The notes under the pieces are model-generated. The model had not been told where the DNA came from. It was given only the letters and a program-made list of their open reading frames with translations, and did no database searches. From Hydrogenophilales bacterium (lineage in GTDB: Bacteria; Pseudomonadota; Gammaproteobacteria; Burkholderiales; Thiobacteraceae), in contig JACRIU010000038.1 of NCBI GenBank assembly GCA_016235775.1, positions 1-42,073 of the forward strand: a DNA stretch of 42,073 nucleotides. Direction: 5' to 3'. Shown one piece after another: positions 1-7,281 of this stretch; position 1 is the stretch's first letter, and each line of letters opens with the position of its first letter. Made by a program: the position numbers and the translations under genes.

Positions 1-2
1 AC

Positions 3-614
3 CTGCATCTTCTGGATCGACTATGGCAACGGCACAACCTCAAAGGCAAACTGCAAGCGCACCTGGTGCGCTACGCGGACGATTTTGTCGTGATGTGCCG
101 AAAAGATGTAGAGGAACCGCTGAAAGTGGTGCGCCACGTGCTGGATCGGCTTGGTCTCAATCTTAACGAGACCAAAACTCAGATCGTGGACGCCACCCAA
201 GCGAGCTTCAACTTCTTAGGATTTGCAATCAGGATGAGCCGAGGAAGGCGCACCGGCAAGCCGTACCCGCATGTCTGCCCAGCGGACAAGTCGCTGATGA
301 AAATCAAGGCCAAGCTGACGCAGCTTACGGGACGGGAACTGACCCCCATCGCCTTGGATAAGATCGTGGGAAATGTAAACCGCAGCCTGAACGGCTGGGT
401 GAACTACTTCCATTATCGAAATTCGAATCTGGTCATGGAAAAGGTCAAGACTCATGCGGAACAACGAATGCGCACACACTTGATGAAGCGTCATAAGGTG
501 AAAGACCGTGGAATCGGCGAAGGCCGGTTCCCGAGTGTCGATCTTTATCGGCGCTATGGGCTATACAAAGTTCCCACGGCAGCGGGCTGGAAATCGGCGC
601 ATGCCTTGGCGTGA
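3..614 (+). CDS. Group II intron reverse transcriptase/maturase, C-terminal part (5' end outside window)
   Basis: This is the intron-encoded protein that splices a group II intron and copies it into DNA. Only the C-terminal part is present: the frame is open to the window edge, so the true start lies upstream, and the GTG at 66 is internal. The YADD sequence (positions 72-83) is the catalytic motif of the reverse transcriptase palm. The part from about 340 on (GWVNYF and a YGLY segment near the end) matches the group II maturase-specific domain. No H-N-H endonuclease cysteines follow, so it may lack an endonuclease domain. The stop at 612-614 is followed directly by intron domains V and VI, the expected position for an ORF in domain IV. 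The visible part is intact; activity cannot be judged without the 5' half. Confidence 0.9.
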   Translation: MHLLDRLWQRHNLKGKLQAHLVRYADDFVVMCRKDVEEPLKVVRHVLDRLGLNLNETKTQIVDATQASFNFLGFAIRMSRGRRTGKPYPHVCPADKSLMKIKAKLTQLTGRELTPIALDKIVGNVNRSLNGWVNYFHYRNSNLVMEKVKTHAEQRMRTHLMKRHKVKDRGIGEGRFPSVDLYRRYGLYKVPTAAGWKSAHALA

Positions 615-624
615 AGAACATCGG

Positions 625-705
625 AAAGCCGTGTGCGGGAAAACCGCATGCACGGTTTGATGAGGGAGGGCAGGAACGAGGTGTTCCTGTTCTCTACTCT
701 ACCCT
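625..705 (+). ncRNA. Group II intron domains V and VI (3' end of intron RNA)
   Basis: Downstream of the maturase stop is a hairpin with arms 628-638 and 644-656, closed by a short A-rich loop. It carries the AGC catalytic triad at 627-629 and the two-nucleotide bulge typical of domain V. A second stem follows (arms 671-677 and 683-689, on a longer base from about 662 to 700) and fits domain VI with its branch-point adenosine. The 3' splice site is probably near 700-705; the exact base cannot be set without the 5' exon. Confidence 0.8.
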
Positions 706-708
706 ACC

Positions 709-863
709 CTTGTTTCTTGTTCTGGCCCATTGCGCTGAATCTCTCGGCTAATGGTGGTGTGATGTCGGTTGAGCCGGCGTGCTATTTCTCGCAGGCTGAG
801 TTTGAATAGCTTTAGATGATAGATCACGTAACGTTCTTGTGAGGTAAGCTGTGCATAGGACAT
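709..863 (-). pseudogene. IS30-family transposase, N-terminal fragment cut by the intron
   Basis: The minus-strand frame starting at ATG 863 encodes MSYAQLTSQERYVIYHL and continues through REIARRLNRHHTTISREIQRNG, the N-terminal helix-turn-helix typical of IS30 transposases. An in-frame start further out (920) adds 19 residues without family similarity. After about 50 residues similarity stops where the group II intron 3' end begins on the opposite strand. The catalytic DDE domain is therefore absent here and, if it survives, should lie beyond the intron 5' end, outside the window. The fragment cannot be functional on its own. Confidence 0.75.
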
Positions 864-891
864 GATGGGTTTCTCCTGGCATGTGAGAACG

Positions 892-1018
892 AAGGGGTCA
901 AGTCTTTCATTGCAACACAAACAAAGGGGTCAAGTCTTTCATTGCAACATTTTTAAGAAATCCACCCAAAACAAAGGGGTCAAGTCTTTCATTGCAACAT
1001 TTTTAAGAAATCCACCCA
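892..1018. repeat. Short direct repeats (three copies of a 25-bp core; last two as an exact 50-bp tandem)
   Basis: The core AAGGGGTCAAGTCTTTCATT plus GCAAC occurs at 892-916, 924-948 and 974-998. The last two copies sit in a 48-bp identical stretch (921-968 and 971-1018) with 50-bp period. The first copy lies just upstream of the IS30 transposase fragment, so the unit may be a terminal part of that element or a RAYT/REP-type end sequence. I cannot decide between them. A GC-rich hairpin (about 1019-1037) follows. Confidence 0.75.
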
Positions 1019-1058
1019 CGCCCGCTGTCGCGGGCGTTGTCACGCTTACTGTCGTCTG

Positions 1059-1484
1059 CTACTTATTCGCCTCGATAAATCCAAGCGCATCCGCTGGCGC
1101 GAGGATAGGGATGTTCTGATAGGACTTAATCGAGAGCAAATGCTTATCGTCCGAGATGATCAATTTTGCATTAGCCGCAACGGCGCAAGCAATCACATGA
1201 TCGTCGTCGGGGTCGTTGGTGACGACGCGCGGCGTGTGCGTGGGTGAAGCCAAAGTCACCATTGCCTCGTATTGCGCCACCAGCGCCGCGATACTGGTAT
1301 CAAATAGCGCAATGCGCTTGACGAACCGTTGATAGCCCAAGGTATTCGCCAATTCCTCGATTAACGCCGGGCTGCTGTAGAGTGTGACGGTCTCGTCATC
1401 GATTGCCAAATCGATCAACCGACGCGGCGCGCACTGCCATAACAAACCGGCAACCACGACATTCGTATCCAGAACCAGCCGCAT
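1059..1484 (-). CDS. PIN-domain toxin (putative ribonuclease) of a toxin-antitoxin pair
   Basis: A 141-residue protein of the COG1569-like PIN family, predicted to be a metal-dependent endoribonuclease held inactive by the antitoxin encoded just upstream. Acidic residues expected to bind metal are visible: D6 (LVLDTN), E43/E44, D94/D95 in the NDPDDDHVI segment, and D112/D113 (ISDDKHLL). The ATG at 1484 is chosen over the TTG three bases upstream because it gives the family N-terminus and overlaps the antitoxin stop as TGATG, a usual sign of translational coupling. RNA target and activity are not deducible. The hairpin at about 1019-1037 could end this transcript. Confidence 0.8.
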   Translation of the reverse strand: MRLVLDTNVVVAGLLWQCAPRRLIDLAIDDETVTLYSSPALIEELANTLGYQRFVKRIALFDTSIAALVAQYEAMVTLASPTHTPRVVTNDPDDDHVIACAVAANAKLIISDDKHLLSIKSYQNIPILAPADALGFIEANK

Positions 1485-1732
1485 CAACTACCGGATTTCT
1501 TGCGCTGCTCGGCGCGAACCTCACGTACTGCCTCGACGATCTCCTGCTCGATTGCCGGCGTGAGCTCTTCCTGCGGCCGACGTGCCCACATAGCGCGCAA
1601 CTGCTCACCGGCTTGCCGCCGCAACTGCTCGCGCAGCATTCCTTCGATGGCCTCCGGCGTAAGCAGCCCCGCGCTTTGCGCGCGCTGCGCCAACTCGTCG
1701 GGCAGATTCAGTTTCAATTCCAAGGTCGTCAT
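1484..1732 (-). CDS. Antitoxin partner of the PIN toxin
   Basis: An 82-residue, charged, helix-rich protein encoded directly upstream of the PIN toxin and overlapping it by one base. The N-terminus (LELKLNLPDELAQRAQ) resembles the short strand-plus-helix start of ribbon-helix-helix antitoxins; the C-terminal half is acidic/basic alternating helix, probably the toxin-binding tail. A good ribosome-binding site (AGAGGGAAC) lies just upstream of ATG 1732. The antitoxin call rests mainly on position, size and coupling, since no single family motif is decisive. Such proteins usually repress their own operon, and two inverted repeats lie upstream. Confidence 0.65.
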   Translation of the reverse strand: MTTLELKLNLPDELAQRAQSAGLLTPEAIEGMLREQLRRQAGEQLRAMWARRPQEELTPAIEQEIVEAVREVRAEQRKKSGS

Positions 1733-1814
1733 GATGTTCCCTCTTTAGCGGCCCGCTTGGGCCAACACTGTTTTCAACATTTCCTGCTGCGCAAATTTCG
1801 GCGCGGGGCCACGC

Positions 1815-1872
1815 TTACATACATTGTAACGGACAAAATTAACATGCTTTATGCTGCTGTAGCGTACTACAG
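1815..1872. promoter_or_regulatory. Two inverted repeats upstream of the toxin-antitoxin operon (candidate operators)
   Basis: TTACA/TGTAA arms around five bases (1815-1829) and CTGTAG/CTACAG arms around four bases (1857-1872) lie 83 and 125 bp upstream of the antitoxin start. Binding by the antitoxin is an inference. Confidence 0.4.
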
Positions 1873-1972
1873 GGATGTGTATTAATCGATCAGGCTGGGA
1901 TGGTTTTTACCGCCCGTTGCAGCCTTGCCACGGGCAAACATTTTTTCCTGGAAATTGCCCAAGTGATTTGCT

Positions 1973-2011
1973 ATGATTTTAAATCATGAACAGCCATTTC
2001 ATATAGTGAAA
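1973..2011. promoter_or_regulatory. Two palindromes just upstream of the phosphoketolase-like gene (candidate operators)
   Basis: ATGATTT-T-AAATCAT (1973-1987) is a perfect palindrome. TTTCA-TATAG-TGAAA (1997-2011) is a second one, 22 bases before the start codon. They fit regulator binding at the head of the carbon-metabolism block. No regulator gene is next to it. Confidence 0.4.
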
Positions 2012-2033
2012 TTTTAAGAAACGCGAGGACAGC

Positions 2034-4253
2034 ATGAATCAGCCCATTTCCTTATCCGAACTCGATCAAACCCCCGCTTTTTGCGAGGGCATCCAATACT
2101 TTGCCGAATCCCTGCCCGATATCGACCGCTTGGGCGACGCGCCCGTGTTGTCGGCTTCAAACGCGGCGATTGCCGACCCCAGCGATGAAAAAGCGGTGTA
2201 TCAGACCTTGCTCGCCGCCGATGCCTTGCGCTATCTCACGCTGCAAGTGACCGCCGCTAAATCATCCGGCCATCCCGGCGGCTTTGCGTCCGGGGCCGAA
2301 GCCTATGCCGCGATGGTGATGCTGGGGCACACCAATATCGTGACCGAAGTGGGGCACCATGCGCCGGGCTTTTACAGCGCGATGTTCATGGATACGTCGC
2401 TGGAAGAAATGGGCATCAAAACCGTGTCCGACATGCGCGCTCGGTTTCGCGAAAAGCATGGTTTGCTCGGCCATCTGTCGGGCGCGATCCCCGGTCTGCT
2501 CGCACCGGCCGGGCCGCTGGGCCAGGGCGAACACTTCGCCATGGCGGGCGCTTTGCTCTATCCGGATAAATTGTTCCCGGTGACCATCGGCGACGGCGGG
2601 CTGGGCGAGCCTTACATCATGAGCGCGTTCCAGCATTTCAATACCGCGTATCCCAAGGCCACCAATTTCCTGCCGATTTTGTTGTGGAACGGCTATTCGC
2701 AAGAGCACCACTCCATGGTTTCCACTTGGGACAACGAGCGCATGCTGGATTACTGGCACGCGCATGGCTTTCAGCATGTGTATCTGATCAATGCCAAGGA
2801 TTTCGACGACGCGAATCAGCCCGGCGAATATGTGGACAGCACGAAATTTTCCTGGGAGCGGCGCATGGCGTTCACCGGCTTCCTGCTCAAGGCGGCGAGT
2901 GTGGCTGCCGAGCACGCGCTGAATGGTGAGATGACCGCGATCATCGTCAAGCAATTGAAAGGCTCGGGCGTGCATGCCACCGGCGCCAAGTCGCACAACT
3001 TGTACGCGCATCACACCTTGGAAAGCGAAGACGTGAAGAGCGGCCTGCAGCGCCGCGCCTTGCCGCCGCGCGCCTGGCGCCTGGTGCGCGAAAATTTCCG
3101 CCATGCCGGCGGCGGCCCGGCCGCGAAAACCGTGGTGACCGAATTCGAACGGCCCTTGCCGGATCTGGGCCAATTGCCGCTGACCGAATTCGAGCCGGGC
3201 AAGGAGAATAAGGTCCCGACCACCGCCTTCGGCGAAATCGTCGCCGCCGTTGGCAAGCGCGATAAAAGCTTCATCGTAACCAATGCCGATGGCAACGAAG
3301 CCTCCAGCATGGCCAACATCAACAAAGCGTTGACCATTCGCCATCCCACGGCGGACGATTTGTATTTCCAGGGGCCGGGCGGCCAGGTGTATGAGCCGCT
3401 GAATGAAGATGCGTGCGCCGGCCTGGCGGTGGGCGTGGCGCTGTTCGGCGGGCGCTCGCTGTGGGCCTCGTATGAATCCTTCGCCATCAACGGCCTGCCG
3501 ATCTGGCAAACGGTGACGCAAGCCATGGCCGAGTTGCGCCACAAAACGCCGAGCGCGATCACGCTGTTTACCGCCGGCGCGCTGGAGCAGGGCCGCAACG
3601 GCTGGACGCATCAGCGCCCGGAGATTGAAGCCTATTTCGCCGCCATGATGCGCAACGGCAATGTGTATCCGCTGTTCCCGGTCGATGCAAACATGATTCA
3701 GGCCGCCTACGATTGGGCCTTGGGCCAATCCAACAAAGGCATCGTGATTACCGCATCCAAAACGCCGCTGCCGGTGCGCACCACGCTGAAACAAGCGCGC
3801 CAGGCGATCGAGGAAGGCGCGATCGTCCTGCGCGAAACCGCCGGACGCAATAAGGTGGTGTTCGCCGTCACCGGCGACATGGTGCTGCTGCCGGTATTCG
3901 AAGCGGCGCAGCAACTGGAAGCGCAAGGGGTGGGCGTGCGCATCGTCGCCATCGTCAATCCGCGCCGCCTGTATCGCCCCAGCGATGTGGCGTGGAATAC
4001 CTGCTCCGAACCGGATGGGAAATTCATGTCGCGCGCGCAATTCGATAAGCTGTTCCACGGCGATGTGCTGCTCGGCGTCACCGGCGGCCCCGGCGCGATG
4101 CTGGAGCCGCTCATGCTGCGCAGCGCCGTGCCGACGCGCGATGTATTCTGCTGGAAACGCGGCGAAACCACGGCCAGCCCGAATCAATTGTTTGACTTCA
4201 ACGCCATGAACGCGCAGGCGATGGCGGATCGGGCGCTGGAATTGTTGGGGTAA
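2034..4253 (+). CDS. Thiamine-diphosphate enzyme, transketolase/phosphoketolase type
   Basis: A 739-residue protein with transketolase-fold features. The thiamine-diphosphate motif is GDG at 186-188 with N219 some 30 residues on (GDGGLGEP ... WNGYS). The pyrimidine domain has an NED/GLAVGVALFGG stretch (457-473), where E458 is a candidate for the activating glutamate. A phosphoketolase-like NGWTHQRPEIE segment is at 522-532 and LLGHLSGAIPG is at 144-154. Phosphoketolases are usually somewhat longer (about 790-820 residues) and cleave xylulose 5-phosphate or fructose 6-phosphate to acetyl phosphate. Identity to true phosphoketolases looks low, so substrate is uncertain; homologues are, as I recall, often labelled xylulose 5-phosphate epimerase or transketolase. 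The start has a GAGGA ribosome-binding site. It heads a block with an acid-sugar kinase and GlcDEF. Confidence 0.7.
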   Translation: MNQPISLSELDQTPAFCEGIQYFAESLPDIDRLGDAPVLSASNAAIADPSDEKAVYQTLLAADALRYLTLQVTAAKSSGHPGGFASGAEAYAAMVMLGHTNIVTEVGHHAPGFYSAMFMDTSLEEMGIKTVSDMRARFREKHGLLGHLSGAIPGLLAPAGPLGQGEHFAMAGALLYPDKLFPVTIGDGGLGEPYIMSAFQHFNTAYPKATNFLPILLWNGYSQEHHSMVSTWDNERMLDYWHAHGFQHVYLINAKDFDDANQPGEYVDSTKFSWERRMAFTGFLLKAASVAAEHALNGEMTAIIVKQLKGSGVHATGAKSHNLYAHHTLESEDVKSGLQRRALPPRAWRLVRENFRHAGGGPAAKTVVTEFERPLPDLGQLPLTEFEPGKENKVPTTAFGEIVAAVGKRDKSFIVTNADGNEASSMANINKALTIRHPTADDLYFQGPGGQVYEPLNEDACAGLAVGVALFGGRSLWASYESFAINGLPIWQTVTQAMAELRHKTPSAITLFTAGALEQGRNGWTHQRPEIEAYFAAMMRNGNVYPLFPVDANMIQAAYDWALGQSNKGIVITASKTPLPVRTTLKQARQAIEEGAIVLRETAGRNKVVFAVTGDMVLLPVFEAAQQLEAQGVGVRIVAIVNPRRLYRPSDVAWNTCSEPDGKFMSRAQFDKLFHGDVLLGVTGGPGAMLEPLMLRSAVPTRDVFCWKRGETTASPNQLFDFNAMNAQAMADRALELLG

Positions 4254-4263
4254 TAAAGATTGA

Positions 4264-4343
4264 ACCGCAGAGGACGCGGAGGACGCAGAGAATATTCTTA
4301 ATATGCTTTTCCTCCGCATCCTCCGCGTCCTCTGCGGTGAAAG
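4264..4343. repeat. Palindromic intergenic repeat, copy 1
   Basis: Left arm from 4264 (ACCGCAGAGGACGCGG...) and right arm ending at 4338 (...CGTCCTCTGCGGT) form a long hairpin around an AT-rich centre. The trailing GAAAGGG (4339-4345) serves as ribosome-binding site of the next gene. Related copies are at 5657 and 7193. Confidence 0.8.
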
Positions 4344-4352
4344 GGTGTGAAA

Positions 4353-5651
4353 ATGCAACCAAAAATCATTGTTCTCGACGACGACCCCACCGGCTCGCAG
4401 ACGGTGCATGGCTGTCTGCTGCTCACGCGCTGGGACGTGGCCACGCTCAAGCTCGGGCTGGACGACGCTTCACCGTTGATGTTCGTGCTGACCAATACGC
4501 GCGGCATGGGGGCGGCCGAGGCGGCGGCGGTGACGCGCGAGGTTTGCCGCAATTTGAAACAGGCCTTGGCCGGTTTTGATCGGCCGGTTTTGTACGTCTC
4601 CCGTTCCGATTCCACCCTGCGCGGGCATTACCCGGTGGAAACCGATGTGATGGCCGAGGAACTCGGGCCATTCGATGCGCACTTCCTGATTCCGGCTTTC
4701 TTCGAGGGCGGGCGGGTCACGGTGCACGGCACGCATTACCTGCGCACGGGCGACAAGGTGGCGCCGGTGCATGAAACCGAATTCGCGCGCGATTCGGTGT
4801 TCGGCTACCGCCACAGCTATCTGCCCAAGTACGTCGAGGAAAAAACACGCGGGCGGATTCAGGCCGACGAGGTGGTGCGCTTTCCGCTGGAGGAAATGCG
4901 AACCGGCAGTTTCGATAAGCTGATGAACCTGAGTGACAACACCTGTTGCGTGGTGGACGCCGAGAACCAGGATGATTTGAACCGTTTTGCCGACGAACTG
5001 CTGAGCGCCGCCGAGCACGGCAAGCGCTTCCTGTTCCGCAGCGCCGCGAGTTTGCTCACCGCGCTGGCCAAGCTGCCGCCGCAGCCGATTCCGGCGGAGC
5101 GCATGCGCGAGTATGTGAGAGAGGGACATCCCGGCGTGGTCGTGGCCGGCTCCCATGTGAAAAAGACCACGGAGCAGTTGACCGAACTGCTCAAGCAGCC
5201 GGGTGTGGCAGCGGTGGAGGTGGACGTGAATCTGCTGCCGGAAAAGCTTTCCGAATTGCTGGGGAACGTCATCGGCCAAGTGGAAGCGGCGCATGCCCAA
5301 GGGCTGACGCCGGTGGTATTCACTTCGCGCGTGGAGCGCCAGTTCACGGACAGGCAGACGCGCTTGCGTTTCGGCGAGCAAGTGTCCGGCTTCCTGATGA
5401 GCGTGGTGCACGCGCTGCCCAAGACCATCGGCTTCATCATCAGCAAGGGCGGCATCACCTCCAACGACATGCTGTCCTTGGGCTTGGCGATTCCCGCCGC
5501 GCGCATCGCCGGCCAGATTCACCCCGGCTGCTCCGTGGTGCTGACGCCGAAGGATCATCCGCGCTTGCCGGATATTCCCGTGGTGATTTTCCCCGGCAAT
5601 GTGGGCGATGAGATGGCGCTGGCGGCGGTGTACAATCGGCTGACAAACTGA
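4353..5651 (+). CDS. Four-carbon acid sugar kinase family protein (DUF1537 type)
   Basis: The 432-residue protein matches the two-domain kinases that phosphorylate four-carbon aldonic acids such as erythronate or threonate, long misannotated as Hrp effectors. The N-terminal domain opens with DDDPTGSQTVHG, the sugar-acid-binding loop; the C-terminal nucleotide-binding domain shows GGITSNDMLSLGL and a FPGNVGD loop in place of the usual GGxTA and SGNFG motifs. The GTG at 4347 also opens the frame, but ATG 4353 is preceded by AAAGGG at good spacing and starts directly with the conserved strand. It lies between the phosphoketolase-like gene and glcDEF. Its substrate is unknown; a role in clearing sugar-acid side products of the pentose/Calvin pathway is only a guess. 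Confidence 0.75.
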   Translation: MQPKIIVLDDDPTGSQTVHGCLLLTRWDVATLKLGLDDASPLMFVLTNTRGMGAAEAAAVTREVCRNLKQALAGFDRPVLYVSRSDSTLRGHYPVETDVMAEELGPFDAHFLIPAFFEGGRVTVHGTHYLRTGDKVAPVHETEFARDSVFGYRHSYLPKYVEEKTRGRIQADEVVRFPLEEMRTGSFDKLMNLSDNTCCVVDAENQDDLNRFADELLSAAEHGKRFLFRSAASLLTALAKLPPQPIPAERMREYVREGHPGVVVAGSHVKKTTEQLTELLKQPGVAAVEVDVNLLPEKLSELLGNVIGQVEAAHAQGLTPVVFTSRVERQFTDRQTRLRFGEQVSGFLMSVVHALPKTIGFIISKGGITSNDMLSLGLAIPAARIAGQIHPGCSVVLTPKDHPRLPDIPVVIFPGNVGDEMALAAVYNRLTN

Positions 5652-5656
5652 CCTTA

Positions 5657-5721
5657 ACCACGGAGTACACAGAGTACGCGGAGTTTAGTTGTTCTTTCCT
5701 CCGTGTACTCCGTGGTGAAAG
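5657..5721. repeat. Palindromic intergenic repeat, copy 2
   Basis: Arms begin ACCACGGAGTACAC (5657) and end GTACTCCGTGGT (5716), followed by GAAAG. It fills almost the whole spacer before glcD. A GTG inside the right arm (5703) extends the glcD frame artificially. Confidence 0.8.
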
Positions 5722-5729
5722 CTTTTCCC

Positions 5730-7184
5730 ATGAAATTCGACCGCCTCCTCAAACGCCTGCGCGACATCCTCCCTGCCGAATCGGTGCTGACTGATCCCGA
5801 GGATCAGAAGCCCTACGAGTCCGACGCGCTGACGGCGTATCGCAAGCTGCCGCTGCTGACCGTGCTGCCGGAAACCGAAGCGCAGGTGCAACAGATTCTG
5901 CGCGCCTGTCTTGCGGCAGGCGTGCCGGTGGTGGCGCGCGGTTCCGGTACGGGACTGTCGGGCGGCGCGCTGCCGCTGGAAAACGGCGTGCTGCTGTCGC
6001 TGGCCAAATTCTCGCGCATCCTGCACCTCGATGCGCTGGCGCGCACCGCGCGGGTGCAGCCGGGGGTGCGCAATCTCGCCATCTCCGAAGCCGCCGCCCC
6101 GCATAATCTTTACTACGCGCCCGATCCCTCGAGCCAGATCATTTGCTCCATCGGCGGCAACGTGGCGGAAAATTCCGGCGGCGTGCATTGCCTGAAGTAT
6201 GGTCTGACCGTGAACAACATTCTCGCCTTGCGCGTGGTGACGATGGCAGGCGAAATACTGGAACTCGGCTCCACCGCGCTGGATAGCGCGGGCTATGATT
6301 TGCTCGCGCTGATGACCGGCTCGGAGGGCATGCTCGGGGTGATTACCGAGGTGACGGTGAAGCTGTTGCCCAAGCCGGAGCGGGCGCAAGTGCTGATGGC
6401 CGGTTTCGACGATATCGAAAAGGCCGGCGCCGCCGTGGCCGCGATCATTTCCGCCGGCATCATCCCCGCCGGGCTGGAGATGATGGATCGGCTGGCGATT
6501 CAAGCGGCGGAAGATTTTGTGCATGCCGGCTACCCCTTGGACGCTGCGGCGATTTTACTGTGCGAGCTGGATGGCACCAACGAAGAAGTGTCGGAAGAGA
6601 TCAAACGCGTGCACGATATTTTGCAAAGCAGCGGCGCGACCAGTCTGCGCACGGCCAAGGACGAGCCCGAGCGCCTGAAGCTGTGGGCCGGGCGCAAGGC
6701 CGCCTTTCCCGCCGTGGGCCGGCTCTCGCCCGATTATTACTGCATGGACGGCACCATTCCGCGCAAGCGCCTGGCGGAGGTGCTGGCGCGTATCCGCGAC
6801 TATTCCCAACACTATGGCTTGCAGGTGGCGAATGTATTCCATGCCGGCGACGGCAATTTGCATCCGCTGATTTTGTACGATGCCAACAAGCCGGGTGAGA
6901 TGGCGCGCGCCGAAGCCTTCGGCGCCAAGATTCTTGAACTCTCGGTCGAGGTGGGCGGCGCCATCACCGGCGAGCATGGGGTAGGGGTGGAGAAAATCGA
7001 CCTGATGTGCGTGCAATTTCAGCCGAAGGAAATAGCGCTGTTCCATGCGGTAAAAGCGGCGTGGGATGAGCAAGGTTTGCTCAACCCCGGCAAAGCCGTG
7101 CCGGCCTTGCATCGTTGCGCGGAGTATGGCGCGATGCATGTGCACCGGGGGCGGGTGAAGTTTCCGGGGATAGAGAGGTTTTGA
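5730..7184 (+). CDS. glcD: Glycolate oxidase, FAD-binding subunit GlcD
   Basis: GlcD is the flavin subunit that oxidises glycolate (and often lactate) to glyoxylate, working with GlcE and the iron-sulfur protein GlcF at the membrane. The 484-residue length fits the family (about 490-500). The N-terminal FAD domain contains PVVARGSGTGLSGGALP (66-82); SIGGNVAENSGGVHCLKYG follows at about 140-158; the cap domain runs from about 220, and HAGDGN and GEHGVGVEK mark the C-terminal catalytic part. ATG 5730 is chosen because the upstream GTG at 5703 lies inside the palindromic repeat. glcE and glcF follow on the same strand. In an autotroph this would salvage 2-phosphoglycolate carbon, but no RuBisCO gene is in the window. 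Confidence 0.95.
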   Translation: MKFDRLLKRLRDILPAESVLTDPEDQKPYESDALTAYRKLPLLTVLPETEAQVQQILRACLAAGVPVVARGSGTGLSGGALPLENGVLLSLAKFSRILHLDALARTARVQPGVRNLAISEAAAPHNLYYAPDPSSQIICSIGGNVAENSGGVHCLKYGLTVNNILALRVVTMAGEILELGSTALDSAGYDLLALMTGSEGMLGVITEVTVKLLPKPERAQVLMAGFDDIEKAGAAVAAIISAGIIPAGLEMMDRLAIQAAEDFVHAGYPLDAAAILLCELDGTNEEVSEEIKRVHDILQSSGATSLRTAKDEPERLKLWAGRKAAFPAVGRLSPDYYCMDGTIPRKRLAEVLARIRDYSQHYGLQVANVFHAGDGNLHPLILYDANKPGEMARAEAFGAKILELSVEVGGAITGEHGVGVEKIDLMCVQFQPKEIALFHAVKAAWDEQGLLNPGKAVPALHRCAEYGAMHVHRGRVKFPGIERF

Positions 7185-7192
7185 AAAGATGA

Positions 7193-7268
7193 ACCACGGA
7201 GGACACGGAGGAAACCAATATTCTGGTTTTGACTTACTCCGTGCCCTCCGCGTCCTCCGTGGTGAAAG
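7193..7268. repeat. Palindromic intergenic repeat, copy 3
   Basis: Arms begin ACCACGGAGGACACGG (7193) and end CGTCCTCCGTGGT (7263), followed by GAAAG. It fills the glcD-glcE spacer. The element could act as an mRNA-stabilising or attenuating hairpin inside the operon. Confidence 0.8.
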
Positions 7269-7281
7269 CGTTTGAATTTAA

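Noticed and set aside
892-1018. CRISPR array
   Set aside because: Only three repeat copies, with the intervals 7 and 25 bases long; the longer interval repeats identically after the third copy, so there are no unique spacers. No cas genes are near.
862-1119. Plus-strand frame through the short repeats
   Set aside because: It translates the repeat units into repeated peptide and runs into the toxin gene; no start signal.
1396-1885. Overlapping plus- and minus-strand frames over the toxin-antitoxin pair
   Set aside because: Shadows of the coupled toxin and antitoxin genes, which have the ribosome-binding site and TGATG junction.
2262-4409. 715-residue minus-strand open frame opposite the phosphoketolase-like gene
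   Set aside because: It is a codon-bias shadow: histidine/arginine/glutamine-rich, no family similarity, and fully antisense to a well-supported enzyme. The same holds for 4470-5558, 5685-6524, 25120-26310 and 38971-40182 on the minus strand.
5703-5729. GTG 5703 as start of glcD
   Set aside because: The codons up to 5729 lie in the palindromic repeat and do not match the GlcD N-terminus.
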